From JAEUHO01 sp046350655 (GTDB lineage Bacteria > Planctomycetota > PLA2 > JAEUHO01): a stretch of DNA of 64,000 nucleotides. The stretch spans positions 310,001-374,000 of the forward strand of contig JAXMAB010000004.1 of the NCBI GenBank assembly GCA_046350655.1, written 5' to 3'. A program made the position numbers and the translations under genes. The first letter of the stretch is position 1. Each line of letters starts with the position of its first letter. Shown one piece after another: positions 23,979 through 32,912 of the stretch. The notes beneath the pieces are model-generated. The model worked only from the letters and a program-made list of their open reading frames with translations. It did no database searches and was not told the origin of the DNA.

Positions 23979-25043
23979 ATGGCCGCGGAGGAGGACGCCC
24001 AGGTCGTCGTCGAGCGCGCGCTGCGCGCCGGGGCGGCGGCCTATCGGACCGGCAACTACGGCGAGGCGGCCCGGATCTTCGCGCGGGTTGTCGCGACCGA
24101 CGGGACGCAGGTCGGGGCGTGGCAGCAGCTCGGCAGCGCCCGCTGGCGGCGCGGCGACCGCGACGGCGCGATCGACGCGTGGCGCCGGGCGGTCGCGGAG
24201 GACCCCGACCGGTCGCGCGCGTGGCACAACCTCGCCACCGCGCTGCTCGCGGCGTCCCGCTGGGCCGAGGCCGCGCAGGCCGCCGAGCGGTCCGTGGCGC
24301 TCGAGCCCGCGCGGGCCAAGGGCTGGAACAACCTCGGCGCCGCCCGCCACGCGATGGGCGACCTCCAGGGCGCGGAGACGGCGCTCCGCCGCGCGCTCGA
24401 GATCGAGCCGGGCTTCGCGCTCGCGCGCGCCAACCTCGGGCGCCTGCTCCTCGCGGCGGACAAGCTCGCGGAGGCCGAGACCACGCTGCTGCGGGCGCTC
24501 GCCGAGGGGCAGGGCGACCCCGACACGCGGCTCGCGCTCGGGCGCTGCCTCGAGGCGCGCGGCTCGACGGACCGCGCGGAGGACGTCCTCGTCGCGGCGG
24601 CGAAGGCGTCGCCGAGCCACGTCGAGACCTGGGTCGCCCTCGGCGACGTGCGCCGCTGCAACGCGGACGCGCCGGGCGCCCTCGACGCGTACGAGGCCGC
24701 GGCCGCCGGCGCGGCGGACCTCGACGACGCGGCGCGCGAGCGGATCGCGCGGCGGCGCGCCATCGCGGCGCTGATCGCCGCCCGTGCGCGCATCGAGGAC
24801 GGCGACGCGGCGGGCTTCGGCGCCGTGCTCGACCGGTTACGCGGCGCGGTGGCCGACGGCGGGCCCGCCGTCGCGTCGGACCCCGTCGTGGGCACGGCGC
24901 TGCAGCGGTGCGCCGAGGCGGAGCCCGGCGAGGGACTCGACCCCCGGTGGGTGGCCGCGGCGCTGTCGTCGGCGATCCGCGCTCCCGTGCCGCCGGGGGG
25001 GAAGGCCGGCCCGGGGGGTACAACCGGGCCCGCCTTCCCATGA
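23979..25043 (+). CDS. Tetratricopeptide-repeat protein coupled to a SpoIIE phosphatase
   Basis: The protein has 354 residues without a signal peptide. About six or seven TPR units are visible; clear ones are AYRTGNYGEAARIFARVV, AWHNLATALLAASRWAEAA, GWNNLGAARHAMGDLQGAE and FALARANLGRLLLAADKLAE. Its stop overlaps the ATG of the GAF-SpoIIE gene (ATGA), so the two proteins are probably made in a fixed ratio. A scaffold or regulator role for the phosphatase is inferred. Confidence 0.82.
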   Translation: MAAEEDAQVVVERALRAGAAAYRTGNYGEAARIFARVVATDGTQVGAWQQLGSARWRRGDRDGAIDAWRRAVAEDPDRSRAWHNLATALLAASRWAEAAQAAERSVALEPARAKGWNNLGAARHAMGDLQGAETALRRALEIEPGFALARANLGRLLLAADKLAEAETTLLRALAEGQGDPDTRLALGRCLEARGSTDRAEDVLVAAAKASPSHVETWVALGDVRRCNADAPGALDAYEAAAAGAADLDDAARERIARRRAIAALIAARARIEDGDAAGFGAVLDRLRGAVADGGPAVASDPVVGTALQRCAEAEPGEGLDPRWVAAALSSAIRAPVPPGGKAGPGGTTGPAFP

Positions 25044-26344
25044 CCCTCGGCCCCGACCCGTCCAAGCCCGCCGGCGAGCCCCCCGCGTCGCCGGTCGCCG
25101 ACCCGCGCCTCGACGTCGAGGCGCTGCGTCTCCTGCTCGACGTGTCGCGGCGCATCAACGCCGAGCGCGACGCGGCCGCGCTCCCGACCGCCGTCGTCGA
25201 CAGCCTCGTCACCGTCACGAAGGCCGACCGCGGCTTCCTCGTGCTCAAGGAGGGCGCGGGCCTGCGCTTCGCCCTCGCGCGCGACCGCAAGGGCCGCGCG
25301 CTCGAGGCCGAGAAGTTCCGCGTGAGCGAGTCCGTCGTGAAGGAGGTCGCCGAGACCGGCGAGACGCGCCTCATCGACGACGCGGCCAACAGCGCCGCCT
25401 ACAACGCGCGCCTCTCCATCGTCAACCTCTCGCTCCGCACGATCCTGTGCGTCGCGCTGCGCACCGACCGCGGCATCCTCGGCGTCATCTACGTCGACAG
25501 CAACGCGATCACGCGCCGCTTCTCGGAGCGCGACGTGCCGCTCGTGGAGGCCTTCGCGGCGCACGCCGCCGTGGCCCTCGAGCGCGCCCGCCTCCAGGAG
25601 GCCGAGCGCGACCGCGACCGCATGCGCCAGCAGCTCGAGCTCGCGGCCGAGATCCAGCAGACGTTCCTCCCCGGCACGTTCCCGGACGCGCCGGGCCTCG
25701 CGGGCGCGGTGGCGACGATCCCGGCGCAGCAGGTGGGCGGCGACCTCTACGACGTGATCCGCTTCCCCGACGGGCGCACGGGCCTCGTCGTCGGCGACGT
25801 GTCGGGCAAGGGCGTCCCCGCGGCGCTGTTCGCCGCGCGGATCCTGTCGGACGTCCGGTACGAGGCGCTCTTCCACGACGACGTCGCGGCGACGCTGGCG
25901 TCCGTCAACGAGATCGTCGCGCGCCGCAGCACCCGCGGGATGTTCGTGACGCTGTGCTACGCCGTCTTCGACCCGCGGACCCGCGAGGTGCTCGTGGGCA
26001 ACGCGGGCCACGTGGCGCCGCTGCTGCGCACCGCGTCCGGCGAGGTCACGCGCTGGGAGGACGGCGCGGGGCTGCCGCTCGGCGTCGCGTCGGCGCAGAC
26101 CTACGCCGTCGCGCGGCACCGCCTCGCGCCCGGCGAGACGCTCGTGCTGCTCACCGACGGGTTCCTCGACGCGGTCGGCCCCGAGGGCGACCGCTTCGGC
26201 GACGACCGCCTCCACGCCGCCGTCGGCGCCGCGCCCTCGGAGCCCGTGGGCCTCGTCCGCCGCCTCTGCGAGAACGTCGTCGGCTTCACGGCGCACGTGC
26301 CGCAGGCCGACGACCTCACCTGCCTCGCCGTCGCGCCCGCCTGA
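25040..26344 (+). CDS. GAF domain plus SpoIIE/RsbU PP2C-type phosphatase
   Basis: The 434-residue cytoplasmic signalling protein has a GAF domain (about 28-190: LLLDVSRRINAERD, then GILGVIYVDSN). A coiled-coil linker follows (ERDRDRMRQQLELAAEIQQTF), then a PP2C-like phosphatase (about 215-434). The phosphatase has GGDLYDVIRF, VVGDVSGKGVPAALFAA, LVGNAGHVAPLL, LVLLTDGFLDA and DDLTCLAV; the conserved Asp metal ligands of this class are all present. It probably dephosphorylates an anti-sigma-factor antagonist in a partner-switching pathway. No antagonist or RsbW-like kinase is adjacent. It is coupled to an upstream TPR protein. Confidence 0.9.
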   Translation: MTLGPDPSKPAGEPPASPVADPRLDVEALRLLLDVSRRINAERDAAALPTAVVDSLVTVTKADRGFLVLKEGAGLRFALARDRKGRALEAEKFRVSESVVKEVAETGETRLIDDAANSAAYNARLSIVNLSLRTILCVALRTDRGILGVIYVDSNAITRRFSERDVPLVEAFAAHAAVALERARLQEAERDRDRMRQQLELAAEIQQTFLPGTFPDAPGLAGAVATIPAQQVGGDLYDVIRFPDGRTGLVVGDVSGKGVPAALFAARILSDVRYEALFHDDVAATLASVNEIVARRSTRGMFVTLCYAVFDPRTREVLVGNAGHVAPLLRTASGEVTRWEDGAGLPLGVASAQTYAVARHRLAPGETLVLLTDGFLDAVGPEGDRFGDDRLHAAVGAAPSEPVGLVRRLCENVVGFTAHVPQADDLTCLAVAPA

Positions 26345-26555
26345 GCGCCTCTCCCCATCGCCTCCCGGCTGCGCCGGCCCGCCTCGCGTCGGCCTCGCCG
26401 GGCGCGCGGCGGGCACGACGGGGATCGGCGCTGACGCGAGGCCGCGCGCGCGCCGCGCGGACGCCCCGTCGCGGCGGTCCGGCTCGGACCGATCCGGTCG
26501 GCGCGAGGCACGTCGCGTGACCGGTTCCGGCGGGGGCGCGGCCTCGCGCGCCGCG

Positions 26556-26561
26556 TAGGAT
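26556..26561 (+). promoter_or_regulatory. -10 box, near-leaderless
   Basis: TAGGAT is followed by 9 nt and the GTG at 26571. The 26345-26555 gap upstream holds only GC-rich sequence with partial copies of the repeat family. Confidence 0.5.
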
Positions 26562-26570
26562 GCGCCCGAG

Positions 26571-27353
26571 GTGTCCGTGCCCGCCCGCTCCGACGAAGCC
26601 GTCATCGACGTCCGCGACGCCCACGTCTCGTTCGGGCCGAAACACGTCCTGCGCGGCGTGAGCGTCCGCGTGCGGCGCGGCGAGACCGTCGCGATCCTCG
26701 GCGAGAGCGGCGGCGGCAAGACCGTCCTCCTGAAGGTCATGCTCGGCCTCCTGACGCCCGACCGGGGCTCCGCGACCCTCCTCGGCACCGACGTCGCGGG
26801 CCGCTCCGACGACGCGCTGATCCCGCTGCGCAAGCGGTGCTCGGTCGTCTACCAGTTCGGCGCGCTCTTCAGCGGCCTCGACGTCGGCGAGAACGTCGCG
26901 CTCGAGCTGCGCGAGGTGCTCCGCCTCCCGGCGAAGGAGGTGGACGAACGCGTCCGCTGGGCGCTCGACGCCGTGGGCCTCGCCGAGACGAACCCGCGGC
27001 TGCAGCCCGAGGAGCTCTCGGGCGGCATGAAGAAGCGCCTCGCGGTCGCGCGCGCCATCGCGCCCCGCCCCGAGGTCATCTTCTACGACGAGCCGACGAG
27101 CGGCCTCGACCCGCTCAACTCGGCGCGCATCCTCAAGCTCATCGCCGACCTCCAGGCGAGTCTCGGCGTCACGAGCGTCGTCGTGACCCACGACGTCCGC
27201 GGCGCCTGCGCCATCAGCGACCGGCTCGTCTTCCTCTCGGGCGGCGTCGTGGCGTTCGACGGGCCTCCCGACGGCTTCCTCGCGTCGACGGACCCCCGCG
27301 TCGTCGCCTACCGCGAGTCCGTCGCGGGCCCGACGCGATCGGGGGTCGCGTGA
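26571..27353 (+). CDS. MlaF-type ABC transporter ATPase
   Basis: This 260-residue ABC ATPase resembles MlaF/Ttg2A. Walker A is GESGGGKTVLLKV, the Q-loop region is YQFGALFSGLDVGENV, the signature is ELSGGMKKRLAVARAIA and Walker B is EVIFYDEPTSGLDP; the final switch His is VVVTHD. The YQ.GALF...V.ENV pattern is characteristic of the phospholipid-trafficking Mla/Mce family. MlaE (permease) and MlaD (MCE) are missing beside it. Instead it overlaps by 4 bp (GTGA) with an outer-membrane beta-barrel gene. A role in outer-membrane lipid homeostasis is inferred. Confidence 0.87.
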   Translation: MSVPARSDEAVIDVRDAHVSFGPKHVLRGVSVRVRRGETVAILGESGGGKTVLLKVMLGLLTPDRGSATLLGTDVAGRSDDALIPLRKRCSVVYQFGALFSGLDVGENVALELREVLRLPAKEVDERVRWALDAVGLAETNPRLQPEELSGGMKKRLAVARAIAPRPEVIFYDEPTSGLDPLNSARILKLIADLQASLGVTSVVVTHDVRGACAISDRLVFLSGGVVAFDGPPDGFLASTDPRVVAYRESVAGPTRSGVA

Positions 27354-28312
27354 GCCGCCCCGCGCGCGGCGTGGCGCTGCTGCTCGCGCCGGTCGCGGTG
27401 CTCCTCGCCGTCGCCCTCGCGCCCGCGGCCGCCGCCGACGACGGGGCCCGCCCGCCGTGCCCCGCGGCGCCCGTCGTCGCCGCGTGCGCGCCGCGCTGGC
27501 GCGTCCAGGCCACCGGCGTCGCGACCTTCGCGCCCGCCGCCGACCTCGAGGACGACCGCGGCGACGTCGCGGTGCGCCGCGGCGGGTTCGACGTGCTCAC
27601 GACGTACGAGCTCTCGCCGCGGTGGACCCTCGGCTTCGACCTCGGCGCCGAGCGCTCGACCTACGACTTCTCGGACCCCGCGCGGCTCGTGCCCGGCGCG
27701 GGCCGCCTGTTCGAGGAGGGGACGACCGTCTACGTCGCCCCGGGCCTCAAGTTCACCCCCGACGACACGTGGGCGTTCGCGGGCGCGGTGACCGTCTCGA
27801 CGGGCTTCGCACCCGGCGCCGACGCCTCCGACGGCACGACCGCCTCCGTCGTCGCGACGGTCCGCCGGCGCGTCTCGTCGGGCCTCGCGGTCCTCGTGGG
27901 CGGCCTCTACTCGACGTCCCTCGAGGACGACGCGACCCTCGTCCCCATCGTCACGGTCATGGGAGCCGGCCCGAGCGAGGGCCCGGTCCGCTTCGAGTTC
28001 CGCGGCGCCGGCCTGCGCGCCACGTACGCGCTGTCGCCGCGCGTCGCCCTCGCGGCGTCGGCCCGGTACGTCCGGCGCGAGTTCCGCCTCGCCGCCACCG
28101 ACCGCCTGCCCGAGGGCGTCTTCCGCGACGTCCGCGTCCCCGTCAGCCTCGAGCTCGACCTCCGCCCGCGGCCGAACCTCACGTTCTCCGGCGCGATCGG
28201 CGTCAACGCCTATGCGGACCTCCGGTTCGACGACCGCGACGGCCACGAGGTCGTGGACGCCCAGGCCGACGTCGGGCTCTGGTTCGGCGTCTCGGCCACC
28301 CTCCGCTTCTGA
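27350..28312 (+). CDS. Outer-membrane beta-barrel protein
   Basis: The 320-residue protein has a signal peptide (about 1-29, APAAAADD) and then alternating hydrophobic strands: RWRVQATGVATFAP, TTYELSPRWTLGFDLGAE, TVYVAPGLKFTPDDTWAFAG, GLRATYALSPRVALAASARY. The last strand ends in Phe (SATLRF), the usual BAM-recognised C-terminus. It looks like a 12-16-stranded barrel; the strand count is not certain. Its GTG overlaps the stop of the MlaF-like ATPase gene, suggesting joint function at the envelope. Confidence 0.78.
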   Translation: MSRPARGVALLLAPVAVLLAVALAPAAAADDGARPPCPAAPVVAACAPRWRVQATGVATFAPAADLEDDRGDVAVRRGGFDVLTTYELSPRWTLGFDLGAERSTYDFSDPARLVPGAGRLFEEGTTVYVAPGLKFTPDDTWAFAGAVTVSTGFAPGADASDGTTASVVATVRRRVSSGLAVLVGGLYSTSLEDDATLVPIVTVMGAGPSEGPVRFEFRGAGLRATYALSPRVALAASARYVRREFRLAATDRLPEGVFRDVRVPVSLELDLRPRPNLTFSGAIGVNAYADLRFDDRDGHEVVDAQADVGLWFGVSATLRF

Positions 28313-28376
28313 CCGGGTCGCAGCGGCCGGGGCCGAAGGGGACGGGGCCGCCCCGAGGGCGCGGTCGTCCGGCGGG

Positions 28377-28414
28377 GGACTGCGAGGCCCGGTGGCCGCC
28401 GGGCCTCGCGGTCC
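28377..28414. repeat. Hairpin of the GCGAGGCCCG family upstream of ileS
   Basis: GGACTGCGAGGCCCG and CGGGCCTCGCGGTCC form an inverted repeat with one mismatch and an 8-nt loop. It may end transcription of the OMP gene. The rest of the 205-bp gap holds no gene. Confidence 0.75.
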
Positions 28415-28503
28415 CGAACCCCGAGCGGGCCCGTCGCGGGCGCCCGGTCCGCCGCCCGCGCCCGGCGGGTGGGGCCGGGACGGGCGGGCCCGGGGCGGAG
28501 CGG

Positions 28504-28509
28504 TATCCT
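28504..28509 (+). promoter_or_regulatory. -10 box for ileS, near-leaderless
   Basis: TATCCT is followed by 9 nt and the ATG at 28519. There is no space for a T-box leader. Confidence 0.55.
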
Positions 28510-28518
28510 CCGGACCCT

Positions 28519-31500
28519 ATGCCGCTGCGCGAAGACATCCGCCCGGACCGCCTCGTCGCCCTCGAGGAGGAGGTCCTCTCCCTCTGGGACGCCGAGCAGA
28601 CGTTCGCGAAGAGCCTCGAGGCGCGTCGCGGGCGCCGCGCGTTCCACTTCTACGACGGCCCGCCGACGGCCAACGGCAAGCCCGGGCTGCACCACCTCAT
28701 CTCGCGCAGCATCAAGGACCTCGTCTGCCGCTGGAAGACGATGGAGGGGTACTACGTCGAGCGCAAGGCCGGCTGGGACACGCACGGCCTGCCCGTCGAG
28801 ATCGAGGCCGAGAAGAAGCTCGGCCTGTCGGGCAAGGACGCCATCGAGAAGATGGGCATCGCCGCCTTCAACCAGGCGTGCCGCGACTCGGTGTTCACCT
28901 ACCTCTCGCACTGGGAGGCGTTCACGCGCCGCACGGGCTACTGGGTCGACCTGAAGTCGGCCTACATCACGTGCAGCAACGACTACGTCGAGAGCCTGTG
29001 GGCGCTCCTCGCGGAGTTCCACCGCAAGGGGATCCTCTACAAGGGCCACAAGGTCCTGCCGTACTGCCCGCGCTGCGGCACGCCGCTGTCGTCGCACGAG
29101 GTCGGCCTCGGCTTCAAGGACGTGCAGGACCCGAGCGTGTTCGTGCGCTTCCGCGCGCTCGACGCCGCGGGCCACGAGCTGCCCGAGAGTTTCCTCGTGT
29201 GGACGACGACGCCGTGGACGCTGCCGAGCAACGTCGCGCTGGCGGTCCACCCCGAGGTCGACTACGTGAAGGTGCGGCTCGCGGACGCGGGCGGCAAGCA
29301 GGAGGTGCTCTGGCTCGCGGAGGCGCGGCTCGCGGCGCTGAAGGCGAAGCCCGAGCAGGTGCACGTGCTCGAGCGCGCGAAGGGCGCGGCCCTCGTCGGG
29401 CGGCGGTACCGCCGGCTGCTCGACCTGTACGACGTGACGCCGACGCCGAACGCGTTCACGGTGCGGCCCGCGACGTTCGTGACGACCGAGGACGGCTCGG
29501 GCGTCGTCCACATGGCGCCGGCGTACGGCGAGGACGACGCGTCGGTCGGCCGGCGCGACGGGCTGCCGACGCTCCACCCCGTCGACGCCTCGGGCCGCTT
29601 CGTCGCGGGGCCGCGCGCGGGGCTCGTCGCCGGCAAGCCGGTGAAGGAGGCCGACAAGGACGTGCTGCGGTTCCTGAAGGAGCAGGGCCTCCTGTTCCGC
29701 CAGGAGACGCTGGTCCACAGCTACCCGCACTGCTGGCGCTGCGACACGCCGCTCCTCTACTACGCGCGCGACTCGTGGTACCTCGCGACGACGAAGTTCC
29801 GCGAGCGGATGCTGGCCGTCAATCGCGAGGTGGCGTGGTACCCGGAGTCGACGGGCAAGGGCCGCTTCGGGCAGTGGCTCGAGAACAACGTGGACTGGGC
29901 CGTGTCGCGCGACCGCTACTGGGGCACGCCGCTCCCGGTGTGGGTGTGCGACGGTTGCAAGCGGCAGGAGGCCGTGGGCTCGATCGCGCAGCTGCGCGAG
30001 AAGGCCGGCGCGCTGCCGGAGCCCCTCGACCTCCACCGCCCGTGGGTGGACGCCCCCACGTGGGCTTGCGGGGCCGCGGGCTGCGCGGGCACGATGCGCC
30101 GCACGCCCGAGGTCGTGGACTGCTGGTTCGACTCGGGCGCCATGCCGTTCGCGCAGTGGCACTACCCGTTCGAGCACCGCGAGAAGGTGGCCGTCGGCCA
30201 CCCCGCCGACTTCATCTCCGAGGGCATCGACCAGACCCGCGGGTGGTTCTACTCGCTCCTCGCCGTCAGCGTCATGCACGCCGACCGCGGCGCCTACCGC
30301 GCCGTCGTGTCGAACGACATGGTGCTCGACGCGAAGGGCAAGAAGATGTCGAAGAGCCGCGGGAACACCGTGGACCCCATGGCCCTCGTCGCGCGCTGCG
30401 GCGCCGACGCGAGCCGGTGGTACCTCCTCGCGTCGCGCCCCGTGTGGCTGCCCGTCCGCTTCGACGAGACCGAGCTCGTCGAGCTGCGCAACCGCCTCTT
30501 CGGGACGCTCGCGAGCACCTACGCGTTCTTCGCGCTGTACGCGAACGCCGACGGCTACGACGCGTCGGTCGACCCCGACGGCGCGCCGCCCTCGGGCGTG
30601 TTCGACCGGTGGCTGCTGTCGCGGCTCCACTCCCTGGTCCGCGACGTGACGGCCGACCTGCAGGCCTACGAGACGTCGAAGGCCGGCCGCCGGATCGTCG
30701 ACTTCGTGGTCGAGGACCTCTCGAACTGGTACGTCCGGCGCAACCGCCGCCGGTTCTGGAAGGGCGCGCTCACCGACGACAAACGCGAGGGCTACCGGAC
30801 GCTGCACCTCGTGCTGCGGACGGTGGCGCGCCTCATGGCGCCGTTCGCGCCGTTCCTCCCGGACGTGATCCACCGGGCGCTCTCTCCCGCCGCCGTCGGC
30901 GCCGCCGCGAGCGTCCACCTCGCGGCGTGGCCGGTCGCGGACGAGGCCCGCTGCGACGCCGCCCTCGAGGCCCGCATGGAGGCGTTGCGCACCGTGGTGT
31001 CGCTGGGCCACGCCGCGCGCAACCGCGCCGGGCACCGCGTCCGCCAGCCCCTCGCGGGGCTGACGACCGGGCACAGCGACCCGGCGGTGATGGACTTCCT
31101 CGACGCGCACCGCGCCGTGGTCCTCGACGAGCTCAACGTGAAGCGGCTCGACCTCGTCCGCGGCTTCGAGGCGAGCGCCTCGATGTCGGCGTCGCTCCAG
31201 AAGAAGGAGGCGGCGCGCCGCCTCGCCGCGCTCACCCAGCCGACCGAGGAGGCCGTGGCCCGCCTCGACGCCGCGGGCGTGCGCGACCTCTCGCTGCGGC
31301 TCGCCCGCGACGGCGCGGCCCGCGTCGCGCTCGGGGGCGGCCGCGAAGCCGAGCTCTTCCCCGGCGACGTCCGGTTCGTCGCGGCCGACACCGGCGGCGG
31401 CGCCTCCGAGTTCGCGGCGGGGATCCTCGTCCGGCTCGACACGACGCTGACGCCCGCGCTCGTCGCCGAGGGCCTCGTCCGCGAGGTCGTCCACGCGCTG

Positions 31501-31725
31501 CAGGCGCTGCGCAAGGCGAAGGACCTCAAGGTCACCGACCGCGTGCGGCTCGCGTGGAAGGCGTCGGGCCCCGTGGCCGCCGCGATCGGCGCGCACCAGG
31601 CGTGGCTGCGCGACGAGGTGCTCGCCGTCGAGGTCCGCGAGGACCCGTCGCTCGAGGCGCCGGCCGCCGACGCGCTCGACGTCGACGGCGAACCGGTGCT
31701 CGTGCGCATCGACATCGTCCGGTGA
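28519..31725 (+). CDS. ileS: Isoleucine--tRNA ligase, type 2 (eukaryote-like)
   Basis: The protein has 1068 residues, the length of the long type 2 IleRS. It charges tRNA-Ile. The HIGH-type motif is GKPGLHHLISRS. The class-I editing domain has FLVWTTTPWTLPSNVALAVHP (read in two parts, WTTTPWT and LPSNVA). A zinc site is suggested by YCPRCGTPLS and later CDGCKRQE. The KMSKS loop is KGKKMSKSRGNTVDP. NRRRFWKG marks the anticodon-binding region. Type 2 enzymes are typically resistant to mupirocin. The stop codon overlaps the following permease gene start (TGATG). Confidence 0.96.
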   Translation: MPLREDIRPDRLVALEEEVLSLWDAEQTFAKSLEARRGRRAFHFYDGPPTANGKPGLHHLISRSIKDLVCRWKTMEGYYVERKAGWDTHGLPVEIEAEKKLGLSGKDAIEKMGIAAFNQACRDSVFTYLSHWEAFTRRTGYWVDLKSAYITCSNDYVESLWALLAEFHRKGILYKGHKVLPYCPRCGTPLSSHEVGLGFKDVQDPSVFVRFRALDAAGHELPESFLVWTTTPWTLPSNVALAVHPEVDYVKVRLADAGGKQEVLWLAEARLAALKAKPEQVHVLERAKGAALVGRRYRRLLDLYDVTPTPNAFTVRPATFVTTEDGSGVVHMAPAYGEDDASVGRRDGLPTLHPVDASGRFVAGPRAGLVAGKPVKEADKDVLRFLKEQGLLFRQETLVHSYPHCWRCDTPLLYYARDSWYLATTKFRERMLAVNREVAWYPESTGKGRFGQWLENNVDWAVSRDRYWGTPLPVWVCDGCKRQEAVGSIAQLREKAGALPEPLDLHRPWVDAPTWACGAAGCAGTMRRTPEVVDCWFDSGAMPFAQWHYPFEHREKVAVGHPADFISEGIDQTRGWFYSLLAVSVMHADRGAYRAVVSNDMVLDAKGKKMSKSRGNTVDPMALVARCGADASRWYLLASRPVWLPVRFDETELVELRNRLFGTLASTYAFFALYANADGYDASVDPDGAPPSGVFDRWLLSRLHSLVRDVTADLQAYETSKAGRRIVDFVVEDLSNWYVRRNRRRFWKGALTDDKREGYRTLHLVLRTVARLMAPFAPFLPDVIHRALSPAAVGAAASVHLAAWPVADEARCDAALEARMEALRTVVSLGHAARNRAGHRVRQPLAGLTTGHSDPAVMDFLDAHRAVVLDELNVKRLDLVRGFEASASMSASLQKKEAARRLAALTQPTEEAVARLDAAGVRDLSLRLARDGAARVALGGGREAELFPGDVRFVAADTGGGASEFAAGILVRLDTTLTPALVAEGLVREVVHALQALRKAKDLKVTDRVRLAWKASGPVAAAIGAHQAWLRDEVLAVEVREDPSLEAPAADALDVDGEPVLVRIDIVR

Positions 31726-32912
31726 TGGGTCGTCCGGCGACGGGTCGCCAGACGAAGGCCCCCGCGGGCGAGCTCGGCGCGTTCCGGTTCCTCGCGCGCA
31801 ACCCCCGCCGGGTGCTCCCGGCGGTGGTGGTGCAGGCCCTCGTGACCGCGCTGGTGCTCGCGGTGGTCACGCCGCTCACGGGCTTCGGCGCGACGGTCGA
31901 GGCCAACCTGCGGCCGCTCACCGTGTACACCGCGGTGACGCCCATGAGCCGCGCCGACTTCGACGAGGTCCTCTCGGCGCAGCTCGACGCCAACCCGGCG
32001 CAGGAGCGGCGCGTGCAGGCGAAGGCGCTCTGGATGCGCACGCCCATGGTGGTGGGCGAGTCGTTCACCATGCTCGTCGCGCTCCGCGCCGACGAGCAGG
32101 CCGACTTCCTGCGCCGCGTGGGCAACCGGCTCGTGGAGGGCGCCCTGCCGGCGCCGGGCACCGACGGCGCGGCGATCCACGCCGACGTCGCGCGCGCGCG
32201 GCACATGAAGGTGGGGGACGCGTTCGGCCGCCTCGTCGACCTCGAGGACGCGACGCCCGGCCGCTTCACGGTGACCGGGATCGTGGACGGCCCGTCCCGC
32301 GTCGGGCTCGTCGACTTCGACTACGCCGCGATGCCGACGTTCGTCCTGTCGCGGATCGAGTCGTTCCAGGTCGTCTACGCGAAGCCCGGGCGCAAGGCCG
32401 AGAGCGACGCCTACCTGAACGCCGCGAAGGACGAGGCCGGCCGTCCGGCGCTGCGCGTGTGGGACGAGGCGTTCTGGCGCAAGCGCACCGAGAAGATGCT
32501 CGAGAACCTGCCGACGATCCTCAACGCGGTGGTGGGCTCGATCTCGGTGATCGTCGCGCTCGTCGTGGTGCTGCTGGCGCTCATCGCGTTCCAGGCGCGC
32601 TCGGACGAGTTCGCCCTGCTCCTCGCCGTGGGGATCACGCGGCGGCGGCTCGCGGGGAAGGTGCTCCTCGAGCACCTCCTCTGCGCCGGCGCCGCGCTGC
32701 TCCTCGGCCTCGGGCTCGGCTACGGCTTCCTCGCGTGGTGGGACGTCGCGGTGCTGCAGCCGAAGGCGATCCTGATCGACTTCTTCGCCCCGTACCCGCT
32801 CGCGCTCGCCTCGACGCTGCCCCTCTTCGCCGCGGCGGCCAGTGCCGCGATCCTGACGCTCCGCCTCCGACGGATGGACCCGGTCGCGATCCTGCAGCGG
32901 AGGAACGCATGA
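31725..32912 (+). CDS. FtsX/MacB-like ABC transporter permease
   Basis: The 395-residue protein has one N-terminal membrane helix (about 24-48), a large periplasmic domain (about 50-255: VTPMSRADFDEVL, then VTGIVDGPSRVGLVDFD) and three C-terminal helices. The first of these is NAVVGSISVIVALVVVLLAL. The ending MDPVAILQRRNA matches the FtsX-type permease end (Dx[VI]xxLR). Its ATG overlaps the ileS stop, and its stop overlaps the ATPase start (ATGA). With the ATPase it would form a MacB- or LolCDE-like half-transporter working on lipoproteins or envelope stress; no MacA-type adaptor or outer-membrane partner is seen. Confidence 0.85.
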   Translation: MGRPATGRQTKAPAGELGAFRFLARNPRRVLPAVVVQALVTALVLAVVTPLTGFGATVEANLRPLTVYTAVTPMSRADFDEVLSAQLDANPAQERRVQAKALWMRTPMVVGESFTMLVALRADEQADFLRRVGNRLVEGALPAPGTDGAAIHADVARARHMKVGDAFGRLVDLEDATPGRFTVTGIVDGPSRVGLVDFDYAAMPTFVLSRIESFQVVYAKPGRKAESDAYLNAAKDEAGRPALRVWDEAFWRKRTEKMLENLPTILNAVVGSISVIVALVVVLLALIAFQARSDEFALLLAVGITRRRLAGKVLLEHLLCAGAALLLGLGLGYGFLAWWDVAVLQPKAILIDFFAPYPLALASTLPLFAAAASAAILTLRLRRMDPVAILQRRNA

